A stretch of DNA of 48,063 nucleotides, from NCBI GenBank assembly GCA_934255545.1, contig CAKQOE010000019.1, positions 1 to 48,063 of the forward strand. Reading direction: 5' to 3'. The DNA is from an uncultured Clostridia bacterium. Lineage in GTDB: Bacteria > Bacillota > Clostridia > Peptostreptococcales > Anaerovoracaceae. Shown here one piece after another: positions 41,116 to 48,063 of the stretch. The notes beneath the pieces were generated by a model. It was given only the letters and a program-made list of their open reading frames with translations. It made no database searches and had not been told where the DNA came from. Position numbers and translations under genes: made by a program. Positions within the stretch are counted from its first letter, which is position 1; each line of letters opens with the position of its first letter.

Positions 41116-41271
41116 ATGCCTGCACGACATCCAATCGTTGATTTCGAACCATGGGACAGCATGAATGTTCATAAACTCTATATAGATAATTTTTCACTTA
41201 CCGTTTCCATACTTCGTATCATGTACAAAGGCCGTGATGTTCAAAATATTGTAAATAATCTTATTGATTAA
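41116..41271 (+). pseudogene. Remnant of a RelE/ParE-family toxin
   Basis: A 51-residue frame encodes FEPWDSMNVHKLYIDNF followed by LTVSILRIMYKGRDVQNIV, which matches the last third of RelE/ParE toxins (EPW-x-S, basic middle, then V-x-I-x-R-I-x-Y-x-G-R-D). About 50 N-terminal residues are missing, and the strand that normally lies between DNF and TVSILRI appears shortened by some eight residues. It lies 12 bp past the antitoxin stop. The toxin is therefore probably inactive. A terminator follows at once. Confidence 0.65.
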
Positions 41272-41286
41272 TTTTCCACTCGTATT

Positions 41287-41324
41287 TTGAGCTGCAACAT
41301 ATTTTATGTTACAGCTCAATTTTT
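41287..41324 (+). terminator. Terminator of the dinJ-like operon
   Basis: TTGAGCTG.AACATA and TATGTT.CAGCTCAA pair across TTT with one mismatch, and TTTTT follows. Confidence 0.85.
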
Positions 41325-41346
41325 AAATTACTTAAATAATAACCCT

Positions 41347-41393
41347 TGCCCGCGTCACTGCGGTAGCTTCCCGCGCGTGTAGGGCGCGGGAAT
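41347..41393 (+). repeat. Two-hairpin repeat, copy 5
   Basis: CCGCG-TCAC-TGCGG (a G-T pair replaces one G-C), TAGCTTC, CCGCGC-GTGTAGG-GCGCGG. It lies just past the stop of the 66-residue gene. Confidence 0.8.
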
Positions 41394-41410
41394 GCACATT
41401 CTGTATCTGT

Positions 41411-41611
41411 TTATTCATCCAGATCCAATGAAGCGTCGATGCCGCTGCGTGCGAGTGACCTTCTTATGTACTCGATGTCAGATGAAGAAATGCTGTCAGG
41501 CACGCTAACCGACGAGCGCGTCACGCCGCGCTCCGCATTGCTCCTTATCTCATTTGCGATACGATCCAGCCTTTCCGTGTGGGCTGCGAAGCCCATCATG
41601 TCATTGTCCAT
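41411..41611 (-). CDS. Small hypothetical protein
   Basis: The 66-residue frame begins at ATG 41611, seven bases after GGAGG, two bases past the BRCT gene stop; longer starts upstream have no ribosome site. The sequence (MDNDMMGFAAHTERLDRIAN..., SSVSVPDSISSSDIEYIRRS) is soluble, acidic and probably helical. I do not recognise the family. Its position implies co-translation with the BRCT protein. Confidence 0.6.
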   Translation of the reverse strand: MDNDMMGFAAHTERLDRIANEIRSNAERGVTRSSVSVPDSISSSDIEYIRRSLARSGIDASLDLDE

Positions 41612-41613
41612 TA

Positions 41614-43236
41614 TTATTCCTCCGTTTCTTCTGTTTCTGCAAAATGTCTTTCTGTTTCCAGCTTTTTCAACCATTCGCTATATGTCATAAGTACGATCTT
41701 CTTGCCGCTTGCTTTCAATTCCTTAGCTTTTGCAACTTTGGTCGTTTCATGATCGTAATTTTCGTTATATACAAGGTAATCAGTTTTCAATACAGTGCTG
41801 CTTTTTACTGTGCCACCGTTAGCTTTGACTATCCTTTCAAACTCAAGCTTTTCATCCGCAGTCAGACCGGAATTTACAAATATTTTGTCTTTCATCCAGT
41901 CGTGTATCGACTTACCTGAAGGTTTCAGCTTTTCATTCCACTCATCATAAGTCATGATCAAAATTTCCTTGCCGCTTGCCTTTAATTCCTTAGCTTTTTT
42001 CATTTTAGCTGATTCATGACCGACCTTTTCGTCATTTATAAAGTAATTGGTTTTCGCTGTCACACTGCTTTTGAGCTCTCCTCCGTTAGCTTTTATCAGA
42101 TTTTCAAGCTCACGCTTTCTGGCTCCGGTAATGCCTGACTGAACAAATATCTTTCCTGATATCAATTTTTCACGCGCAGGATCACGTAACGCTGCAAGAA
42201 GCTTATTTTCCCTTTCCTTTGCCTTTGAGATCTGTACCGGCTTGACTTTCCTTACATACGAAAATTCCGGTTTCTTTTCAAATTTCAGTTCGACAAGCGC
42301 TCCGTCAGTATGTTCAAAAATGTTGCCTCTTCGCGTAACGTTCCCTTTATGTTTCTTGAAGTCATATTTATACTTCGTATTCCCCTCAACATAAACAATA
42401 CGATGGTCAAGAAGATCCTGATCTCCAAGAACCATTTCATCAAGCTCCAATGTGATCATAGAAATATCATCTGCTTCGTTCACTGATTCATTCCCATTTA
42501 TAAGTATCGTTCCGAGTTCTATCTGATTCTTATCTACCAGTAATGTCTGGTTAAGAGCTTCTTCTATTGCTTCTAATGAACCAAGACCGTCAAGTTCGTC
42601 AAGCCCGCGTGATATCTTTATCGATCTGCAATCACCCTCGTATTTTTCCAGATAATCTTCTGTTTTTTTACAGCCTGTGATCTTATACTCTGATTTAGTA
42701 CCGTCTTTTGCATAAAGCGTATATGTTAATTTACACATAGTATCACTTCCTGCGCCAACTATCGCGTGTGTATAATCATTGAAGACCAGACCTCCGCCAC
42801 CGCCTTCAGATTCTCTGCAGCCTCCGTTCATTGTCATCTTATACTCACCCGAATCAAGATCATACGAACAATTTCTCGTATGCCATGCCTTATCACGATA
42901 ATATTCTCTACTGCTTAAACTGATTTCTTTTATCTCATTCATTGATGATAATTCCTGAATATCTTTTATAAAGCGACTGTTTGATTTAAATACAGGGCGA
43001 TATTCATCAAGATGCACAGATTTATTTATCATATCCAAAAGCTCATCAATGGTCTCGCATTCAGCCATCTGTCGAGGGCTTTTTTCAACAAATATTTCGC
43101 CGTTATATTCACAACTATAATAGTCACCATCGTATATCGGAGTTGATTTGGACACACCTTTTTCAAGTCTGATATACAAACTCACACAAAAACTGCTGCT
43201 GCTCGAATTAGTAACAAAATCATTTCTGATCTTCAT
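41614..43236 (-). CDS. NSSSSSF-motif protein with two C-terminal BRCT domains
   Basis: The 540 residues begin MKIRNDFVTNSSSSSF, the same motif as the 186-residue protein at 44437. A middle region (about 30-340) of mixed alpha/beta composition includes a Gly-rich GCRESEGGGGGLVF segment; I do not recognise it. Two BRCT domains follow at about 359-434 and 448-523 (KIFVQSGIT..., KIFVNSGLT..., each with a VKANGG or IKANGG-like turn and a TYDEW or TYSEW end). BRCT domains read phosphoproteins or DNA ends. The ATG follows GGAGG at eight bases. It lies 37 bp behind the radical SAM gene. Confidence 0.75.
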   Translation of the reverse strand: MKIRNDFVTNSSSSSFCVSLYIRLEKGVSKSTPIYDGDYYSCEYNGEIFVEKSPRQMAECETIDELLDMINKSVHLDEYRPVFKSNSRFIKDIQELSSMNEIKEISLSSREYYRDKAWHTRNCSYDLDSGEYKMTMNGGCRESEGGGGGLVFNDYTHAIVGAGSDTMCKLTYTLYAKDGTKSEYKITGCKKTEDYLEKYEGDCRSIKISRGLDELDGLGSLEAIEEALNQTLLVDKNQIELGTILINGNESVNEADDISMITLELDEMVLGDQDLLDHRIVYVEGNTKYKYDFKKHKGNVTRRGNIFEHTDGALVELKFEKKPEFSYVRKVKPVQISKAKERENKLLAALRDPAREKLISGKIFVQSGITGARKRELENLIKANGGELKSSVTAKTNYFINDEKVGHESAKMKKAKELKASGKEILIMTYDEWNEKLKPSGKSIHDWMKDKIFVNSGLTADEKLEFERIVKANGGTVKSSTVLKTDYLVYNENYDHETTKVAKAKELKASGKKIVLMTYSEWLKKLETERHFAETEETEE

Positions 43237-43273
43237 CGTTCATTCCTCCAAATAAAATTCTGAACAAAGTTGT

Positions 43274-44353
43274 TTAAATAACGATCTTCCTCTCTGCCTC
43301 ATCACAGAAAACTATCTCCGGCATAAGCGGGCAGCCGCCCATACAGAGGGATTTTTTGCTGCAGTCCGGACATGCTCCGCGCATCCTGTCACGGAAGCGC
43401 TCAAACGGTTCGCTGTTCCACGCTTCCTCTATGCTCATTTCGCGCAGCGATACTTCGTAACGCCTTTCCTGATCGAAGCTGCACGGTACCATCACCATAT
43501 CGGCGCCTATGTAGCAGCTGTAGCGTCCGCCCTCGCATGTGTCAAGCGACTCTAGGAGCACCGAGTTACAGAACCTTACAGCGCCCGGCACATTACAGCT
43601 GTCCATTCCGACCTTGAACCTGTGCTGCCTGTCCACCTCCGCGAAAAACTCAGCTACGCGCGGATCGTCTACAGAAAGCATATTTTCCACGCTTCCCTGA
43701 CCCGCAGGCTTGTGCAGCAGAAATATCACAGCGTTTATTCCTTCAGGGAAATCATCACGCTTCAGTCGTTCTATCGCCTCGTCTATACTGTTGCGTCCGA
43801 GCACGTAATGAATATTTGTTTTCACACCTGCTTCAAGCAGCATCTGTATCGCAGCCAGCGTATACTCACTCCTGTACCAGCTCACAGCCACCGCACCGCA
43901 GTACCGCGCGCAGAGCCGCGCCAACTCCGGATTCATTCCATAGCCTGAAGTGGTAAAATTAGGCACAAGAATATTTTCGCGGCATATTTTAAGTATCTCC
44001 TCAAAATGCTCATGCTGATCAGGGTCGCCCCTGCCTCCGAGTGCCAGCTGATTGCATCTGCCGCGCGACTCCTCAGCGATCCTGCGAAAATCCTCCACAG
44101 TCATATTGGGCTCTTCCACGAGCATCCCGCGCTGATAGCAACCTATCCCTGCCTTCGCGCACAGACCTGTCTTTCCGTGTATGCAGTGTCCCATGATTCC
44201 CACGTCTATGAGATGCGAATACGACGCCATAAACGGATCGACGCCTGTATCCATGCCATTTTCGTCCAGCACACCGGTCCTCACATACGCCCCGGTATCA
44301 GTATCAAAAGCTGACTTAAAATGGTATTTTTTATCATTTATAACATATTTCAT
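43274..44353 (-). CDS. Radical SAM/SPASM protein with atypical cluster motif
   Basis: The start is ATG 44353, eight bases after GGAGG (359 residues). The expected CxxxCxxC is replaced by C57-x7-C65-x6-C72 in GHCIHGKTGLCAKAGIGCYQ, followed by a GGRGDP SAM-binding-like motif at 106-111. The C-terminus fits the SPASM pattern: C262-x12-G-x4-C280, C291, then C328-x2-C331-x5-C337-x3-C341 and C350, enough for two auxiliary 4Fe-4S clusters. SPASM enzymes mostly modify ribosomally made peptides or enzyme side chains. The two flanking genes encode proteins with the same N-terminal motif, which are the natural candidates for substrates. No precursor peptide or transporter was seen. Confidence 0.85.
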   Translation of the reverse strand: MKYVINDKKYHFKSAFDTDTGAYVRTGVLDENGMDTGVDPFMASYSHLIDVGIMGHCIHGKTGLCAKAGIGCYQRGMLVEEPNMTVEDFRRIAEESRGRCNQLALGGRGDPDQHEHFEEILKICRENILVPNFTTSGYGMNPELARLCARYCGAVAVSWYRSEYTLAAIQMLLEAGVKTNIHYVLGRNSIDEAIERLKRDDFPEGINAVIFLLHKPAGQGSVENMLSVDDPRVAEFFAEVDRQHRFKVGMDSCNVPGAVRFCNSVLLESLDTCEGGRYSCYIGADMVMVPCSFDQERRYEVSLREMSIEEAWNSEPFERFRDRMRGACPDCSKKSLCMGGCPLMPEIVFCDEAERKIVI

Positions 44354-44395
44354 AAAACTCGCCTCCACGAAGCTGTAAAATTTACAACATCCTGT

Positions 44396-44412
44396 TCACG
44401 CGCTGGGCGCGT
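44396..44412. repeat. GC-rich hairpin before the radical SAM gene
   Basis: CACGCGC-TGG-GCGCGTG is a perfect 7-bp stem in the 83-base gap between the 186-residue gene and the radical SAM gene. It has no T-run. Confidence 0.45.
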
Positions 44413-44436
44413 GCAGTTTGTATATTATTTATTGAT

Positions 44437-44997
44437 TTAGAATTCAATATCTTCAGGAAGGTCGAATTTCTGTTCAGAAGTGAATTTAAGCTCATTTCCG
44501 TCATAGCTCGCTCTCTGCGTTTCAACGTAAGTTCCGGCTGAGGCTCTGTTTGTAAATTCGTCTCTTATCGCGTCAGTCACTTCGGTTCCAGGCTCAAGCC
44601 CAAGCTGCTCAATGATAAAAGCGTCGTCATAATCCTCCGCGAAGCACATGTCGTTTTCGCCGCCCCAGCTGCCCTCAACGTATTTCCATTCAAGCATATC
44701 AAGCGTTTCGAGTATCTCATCGCCGTTGCCCACGATATCGTCAGCCACTCCGCTGTCGCCCGTAAGCTCGCCCATCATATAGGCTATGCATGAAACGATC
44801 TGATCCTTATCTTCCGGCGCCCTGAAATCGCCCGACTCATCCTCAGTAAAATCAAAGCTCATATCGATATCCGCATCGACCTTCGCAAAAGACTCCCTGT
44901 GCGCATTAAGCACATCCATCAGCTTTGAGCCCGACAGATGCACGCTCACGAAACTGCTGCTGCTTGAATTTGTTACAAAATCCGTTCTGATCTTCAT
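44437..44997 (-). CDS. NSSSSSF-motif acidic protein
   Basis: The 186-residue protein begins MKIRTDFVTNSSSSSF, identical to the BRCT protein's start but for one residue. The remainder is strongly acidic (for example MSFDFTEDESGDFRAPEDKDQ) and carries no motif I know. It is the first of four leftward genes: this one, the radical SAM enzyme, the BRCT protein and the 66-residue protein. AAAGGA lies about eight bases before the ATG. Two palindromic repeats lie upstream. Confidence 0.7.
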   Translation of the reverse strand: MKIRTDFVTNSSSSSFVSVHLSGSKLMDVLNAHRESFAKVDADIDMSFDFTEDESGDFRAPEDKDQIVSCIAYMMGELTGDSGVADDIVGNGDEILETLDMLEWKYVEGSWGGENDMCFAEDYDDAFIIEQLGLEPGTEVTDAIRDEFTNRASAGTYVETQRASYDGNELKFTSEQKFDLPEDIEF

Positions 44998-45045
44998 ATA
45001 AATGTCCTTTCATCTAACCATATTAAGAATATACTTTTAATTCAG

Positions 45046-45104
45046 CCGCCCGCGTCACCGCGGCAGCTTCCCGCGCGTGTGGGGCGCGGCGGCCCGGCCG
45101 CCCT
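45046..45104 (+). repeat. Two-hairpin repeat, copy 6, with a third hairpin
   Basis: CCGCG-TCAC-CGCGG, CAGCTTC, CCGCGC-GTGTGGG-GCGCGG, then GGCGGCC-C-GGCCGCC. It lies about 50 bp upstream of the 186-residue gene. Confidence 0.8.
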
Positions 45105-45114
45105 TTGTATGATA

Positions 45115-45277
45115 TATTATGCATATCAGGTGTGACACATTGTGTCATTATAGAAAAATTTATCATATGAATCCAGATCTTTCATTATTATTCCTTACTG
45201 TGATCAATAACCTGACTGTATTATGCAATATTGGGTATGACGTATTGTGTCATTGTTCTGAATTTAATAATGAATCT
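45115..45277. repeat. Direct repeat pair with central palindromes
   Basis: Two related segments of about 58 bp (45115-45173 and 45219-45276) are 104 bp apart, both running from TATTATGC to TGAATC. The first holds the perfect 15-bp palindrome TGACACATTGTGTCA (45133-45147), the second TGACGTATTGTGTCA (45238-45252). The layout suggests a two-site operator for the leftward gene group. Apart from these and the GC-rich hairpins, 44998-45337 holds no gene. Confidence 0.6.
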
Positions 45278-45312
45278 CGTATGATTTTTCAGTAATAATG
45301 TTAAATAACCTG

Positions 45313-45328
45313 CACGCGTCACCGCGTG
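45313..45328. repeat. Lone hairpin 1 of the repeat family
   Basis: CACGCG-TCAC-CGCGTG keeps the TCAC loop, with the outer stem pair changed from C-G to A-T. It lies ten bases past the exonuclease stop. Confidence 0.6.
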
Positions 45329-45337
45329 AGAAGGATT

Positions 45338-46771
45338 TTACCAAGCATCAATATCTCCTAACAGATCATCTACATTACTTTCATCGGATTTATCATCCAT
45401 TTCTTTAAGTTTAAGGAAAACTGCTGCTGTTGTCATAGCATCCGCAAGTGCGCGGTGCGCACGAGGATTTTCTATATTAAGCTTTTCTGCAAGAACTTCA
45501 AGCTTTACTGACTTCTTATCTTTTTGTATGCCAAGCTTTTCAAAAAACATTACTGAATATTTCATTACATCAAAATATTTATTTTCTACAATGCGATGGC
45601 TGTATCTTCCTGCTCTTACCATATATCTACTGTCAAATTTTATACAATTATAGCCAACCAACACACTGTCACCGACAAAATCCATAAAATCAGGGAAAAC
45701 CTCCCATACAGGTCTTGCAAGCTGAACCTCATCGTCTGTTATCCCAGTAAGCTCGGTAATCTCTGATTTTACATGCTTTCCGTCCATTGGCTTTACAAGT
45801 TCCTGAAATTTAAATTCTGCTTTATCAACGATTTTATTATCAACTACTTTTATCGCACCTATCTCTATGATTGAATCATATGAACCTCTACCAGTAGTTT
45901 CAAGGTCAAAAGCTACAAATGTATCCATATTGACATTTCGCGTTTCCGCCGGAATTGGATATTCCTCTCTCGGAATAGGAACTATTCCTCCGTTTTTTGA
46001 ACTGCCGGAATGTGTTTTAGATCCACCTGCCTTTGAACTTTTAGAGACTTCGACCTTTATTCCTATTGAATCCATAAATTCTATGTATTTTTGTTTTACT
46101 TCTGCTGCATTTTCTTTAGGATTTGGCATATATTCTTTTTTTCCTTCAGCTGCCTTTTCCCTCTGCTTCTTATTTTTCCCTGCACGTAATGTCATCATAT
46201 CAACAACGAATTTATTATCTGCAAAATTCTCAAGCGCATCATTAATAGCCTTTTCTGCAATATCGTAACGTCTTGTATTTATATAGAATTCCGACATATT
46301 ATAATAGACCTGCCATGGCAGTTCTTTCTGATCTGATAAATATGACGCAAGCTCTTCTGCTTTAAAATAATCATAGTCCATATAATATGCACCCAACGCT
46401 ATTCCATGCAGTCTGTTACGTTCATAATCAGATAATCCTTCAGCATCTTTAATGTCCGAATATATATCATAAAACCATGGGCGAGTTTCTTTCTTTACAT
46501 TTGAGCTGTTACCAGTCATACTTATGATCCTAATATATTCACTCTCAGGCGAATCAAGTTCATAGCTCAATTCAAATGCTATATTTTTGAAATCATTATA
46601 TGGGTCATCAAGAGTTTGCCAAATTTTTTCAAAAATAGGATTTGCTCTATATTCATTATTAGGATGGTATTTTATGATTTCTTTACAGATCTGAGCTACA
46701 TCTGCTTTATCTCTGCAGTTATCGCACAGATATGAATCATTTTCTTTTCCACATACAACACATATTGCCAT
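45338..46771 (-). CDS. DEDDh exonuclease with zinc-ribbon start
   Basis: The 477 residues begin with a zinc-ribbon-like CVVCGKENDSYLCDNC (C4, C7, C16, C19), followed by a helical region (about 25-200) with one TPR-like stretch, and a basic, low-complexity linker (200-265). The C-terminal DnaQ-type exonuclease spans about 283-460: D289 and E291 in FDLETTG, D380 in GYNCIKFD, H439 and D444 in HRALADA. GGAGGAA precedes the ATG. The helicase/nuclease gene ends 35 bp upstream, so the two are probably co-transcribed. The N-terminal part is not one I recognise. Confidence 0.8.
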   Translation of the reverse strand: MAICVVCGKENDSYLCDNCRDKADVAQICKEIIKYHPNNEYRANPIFEKIWQTLDDPYNDFKNIAFELSYELDSPESEYIRIISMTGNSSNVKKETRPWFYDIYSDIKDAEGLSDYERNRLHGIALGAYYMDYDYFKAEELASYLSDQKELPWQVYYNMSEFYINTRRYDIAEKAINDALENFADNKFVVDMMTLRAGKNKKQREKAAEGKKEYMPNPKENAAEVKQKYIEFMDSIGIKVEVSKSSKAGGSKTHSGSSKNGGIVPIPREEYPIPAETRNVNMDTFVAFDLETTGRGSYDSIIEIGAIKVVDNKIVDKAEFKFQELVKPMDGKHVKSEITELTGITDDEVQLARPVWEVFPDFMDFVGDSVLVGYNCIKFDSRYMVRAGRYSHRIVENKYFDVMKYSVMFFEKLGIQKDKKSVKLEVLAEKLNIENPRAHRALADAMTTAAVFLKLKEMDDKSDESNVDDLLGDIDAW

Positions 46772-46806
46772 AATTTATTTCCTCCATCTTTTCTGTCAGT
46801 CAATGA

Positions 46807-47976
46807 CTATTTCGATTGATCGATCTCATCAACTTTTCCACACAGATATCTCATATCGCAGAATTTGCATAAATATGAATTCTTTGCTGCTTCATAAAAA
46901 TCCTTGTTTTCTATTTTACGTATCGTTTCTGATATCTGTGATACAGTATTATCGACCGCTTCTTTTAACCATTCGAACGTTATCAACGGGTTGCCATCTG
47001 CGCAGTTTGTATAGTACAGATGCATACGGCTGACTTTTTTACCATATCTTTTTTCTACAAGATAAGCGTAGATTTCCAGTTGTTTCCTGTAGTTTTTTAT
47101 ATGACCCGGATACTTTTTGATATCCGGTTTAGGTCCGGTCTTATAATCCACGATTTCAACTGTATCACCGCTTCCTTCTATAAGGTCTATAACACCCTGA
47201 AGTATATAATCAGGAAGTACAAGATTTATCTCTTCTTCTGCTTTCCATACAGCACCAAGCTCATTTTTTCTATGATTATAGTATCTTATAACCTGTTCAA
47301 GAGCATTCTCTCTCTGTTCTTCAGTAAGAAAATATCCTGTTTTCTCACGCATGATCTGATAATTTATGAAAAACCATTCTTTAATATTTGCTTCATTTAC
47401 TCTTTCCTGATGACCTGAAATAATATTTCTGTTCATATCTTCAAGTGTCGCATGAACTAGAGAACCGACAGAAGTATGAAACATCCTGTTTCTTGCAAAT
47501 GAATATTCTTTATAATATTTATATTTCAAAGGACATTCATCATAAACTGAAATATGAGATGTAAAAGAATACACATGCTTATAATTTATTGCCTTAACAT
47601 CTGCAAATTTCTTTATTTCTGAAAATTCATGCACATCAGGAACAGCTTTAAAGTAATCTTCAAAGTATCCGTTATCCGCTTTATTGCTTGCTAAAACCAG
47701 TAGATTCTGTGCTCTGGAAAAAGCTGTATAATATAATCTCCAAAAGTCAAAATATTTAATGTTTTCTAATGGTTCAAACGGTCTTCTATGAAAGAACCTT
47801 CTTTCAACTGAGAACAGCAGCGGATCACTGTTTCTTCTCGGTTTGTTTCCAAGCGAACCCACCACTACAGCAGGAAATTCCAGTCCTTTTGACTGATGTA
47901 TAGTCATAAACGATATACATCCATGGGGAGCATATTCCGATTCGTCTTCATATTCACCAACACCATCTTCTATCAT
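46807..47976 (-). CDS. UvrD-like helicase / PD-(D/E)XK nuclease, C-terminal part
   Basis: The visible 389 residues hold helicase motif V (GCISFMTIHQSKGLEFPAVV), motif VI (YYTAFSRAQNLL) and a PD-(D/E)XK nuclease (LQGVIDLIEG...EIVDYKTGPK). It ends with an AddB/Cas4-type 4Fe-4S set: a Cys in YDECPLKYKY plus C-x2-C-x5-C in CKFCDMRYLC. The frame is open upstream to 48030, where TGA at 48031-48033 breaks it; IGSKFSSYIP is encoded in the same frame beyond the stop up to the edge. The N-terminal ATPase half is missing. Either the gene is broken or the last 50 bases of the contig are misassembled. Confidence 0.8.
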   Translation of the reverse strand: MIEDGVGEYEDESEYAPHGCISFMTIHQSKGLEFPAVVVGSLGNKPRRNSDPLLFSVERRFFHRRPFEPLENIKYFDFWRLYYTAFSRAQNLLVLASNKADNGYFEDYFKAVPDVHEFSEIKKFADVKAINYKHVYSFTSHISVYDECPLKYKYYKEYSFARNRMFHTSVGSLVHATLEDMNRNIISGHQERVNEANIKEWFFINYQIMREKTGYFLTEEQRENALEQVIRYYNHRKNELGAVWKAEEEINLVLPDYILQGVIDLIEGSGDTVEIVDYKTGPKPDIKKYPGHIKNYRKQLEIYAYLVEKRYGKKVSRMHLYYTNCADGNPLITFEWLKEAVDNTVSQISETIRKIENKDFYEAAKNSYLCKFCDMRYLCGKVDEIDQSK

Positions 47977-48063
47977 ATATTTAAGGTAACAACTCTGATT
48001 ATCTCCAAAAAGCCCGGAAATACGGGCATTTCACGGGATATAAGAACTGAATTTACTACCGAT

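Noticed and set aside
41100..41141. Frame starting at the ATG that overlaps the antitoxin stop
   Set aside because: It stops after 13 codons. The toxin-like residues are in another frame, starting at 41116.
37514..45104. Possible CRISPR array
   Set aside because: The repeats are irregularly spaced by hundreds to thousands of bases with genes between, and no cas gene is present.
45115..45277. Attachment site or recombination site
   Set aside because: No integrase or excisionase gene is near, and the repeats are imperfect and close together, which suits operators better.
1..48063. tRNA and rRNA genes
   Set aside because: No cloverleaf with a GTTCGA-type T arm and no rRNA-like stretch was recognised between genes by eye; a covariance search could still find one.

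Overview
The window reads as one contig end from an anaerobic, endospore-forming member of the Bacillota, class Clostridia. Reasons seen in the sequence: an IspH-ribosomal protein S1 fusion, argR next to recN, a GerA-type spore germination operon behind a promoter that resembles the forespore sigma-G consensus, a SpoIID/LytB-type protein, homoserine O-acetyltransferase MetAA, and a Tad/Flp pilus locus with no outer-membrane secretin. GC content is moderate, with very GC-rich palindromes between genes. Species cannot be named from this alone. No rRNA, tRNA, CRISPR array or complete insertion sequence was recognised.

Layout. 1-5.1 kb: contig edge with terminators and a start-less frame, then rlmD, metAA, tgt and queA, all on the minus strand. 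5.2-9.0 kb: ruvC-ruvA-ruvB (Holliday junction processing) and a SpoIID-like gene, read leftward from one good promoter. 9.2-11.5 kb: argR-recN on the plus strand. 11.6-20.1 kb: leftward aroK, then a run of a large TPR protein, cobK, cobO, rarA and ispH-rpsA. 20.2-23.4 kb: plus-strand gerA-type operon with unusually short C and B subunits. 23.4-31.9 kb: leftward Tad/Flp pilus operon (tadZ, tadA, tadB, tadC, flp, tadE-like, DUF5702-like, a pseudopilin with two His/Cys modules, DUF6382-like), translationally coupled by 4-base overlaps and served by a strong promoter. 32.2-37.4 kb: AIM24-family gene, hemW, lepA and a WYL regulator.

37.5-48 kb is accessory. It holds an AbiE toxin-antitoxin pair, a Fic protein, an orphan DinJ/RelB antitoxin beside a toxin remnant, a candidate small RNA, and a run of leftward genes in which a SPASM radical SAM enzyme with an atypical cysteine motif sits between two unrelated proteins that share the N-terminal motif MKIR(N/T)DFVTNSSSSSF. 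A DEDDh exonuclease and a UvrD-like helicase/PD-(D/E)XK nuclease fragment follow to the contig edge. This arm is peppered with a GC-rich two-hairpin repeat: six close copies, and several divergent copies elsewhere in the window whose stems change but still pair.

The two most original signals are the radical SAM/NSSSSSF gene group, which looks like an uncharacterised protein-modification system, and the two-hairpin repeat family, one copy of which supplies the last codons and stop of the AbiEii toxin gene.
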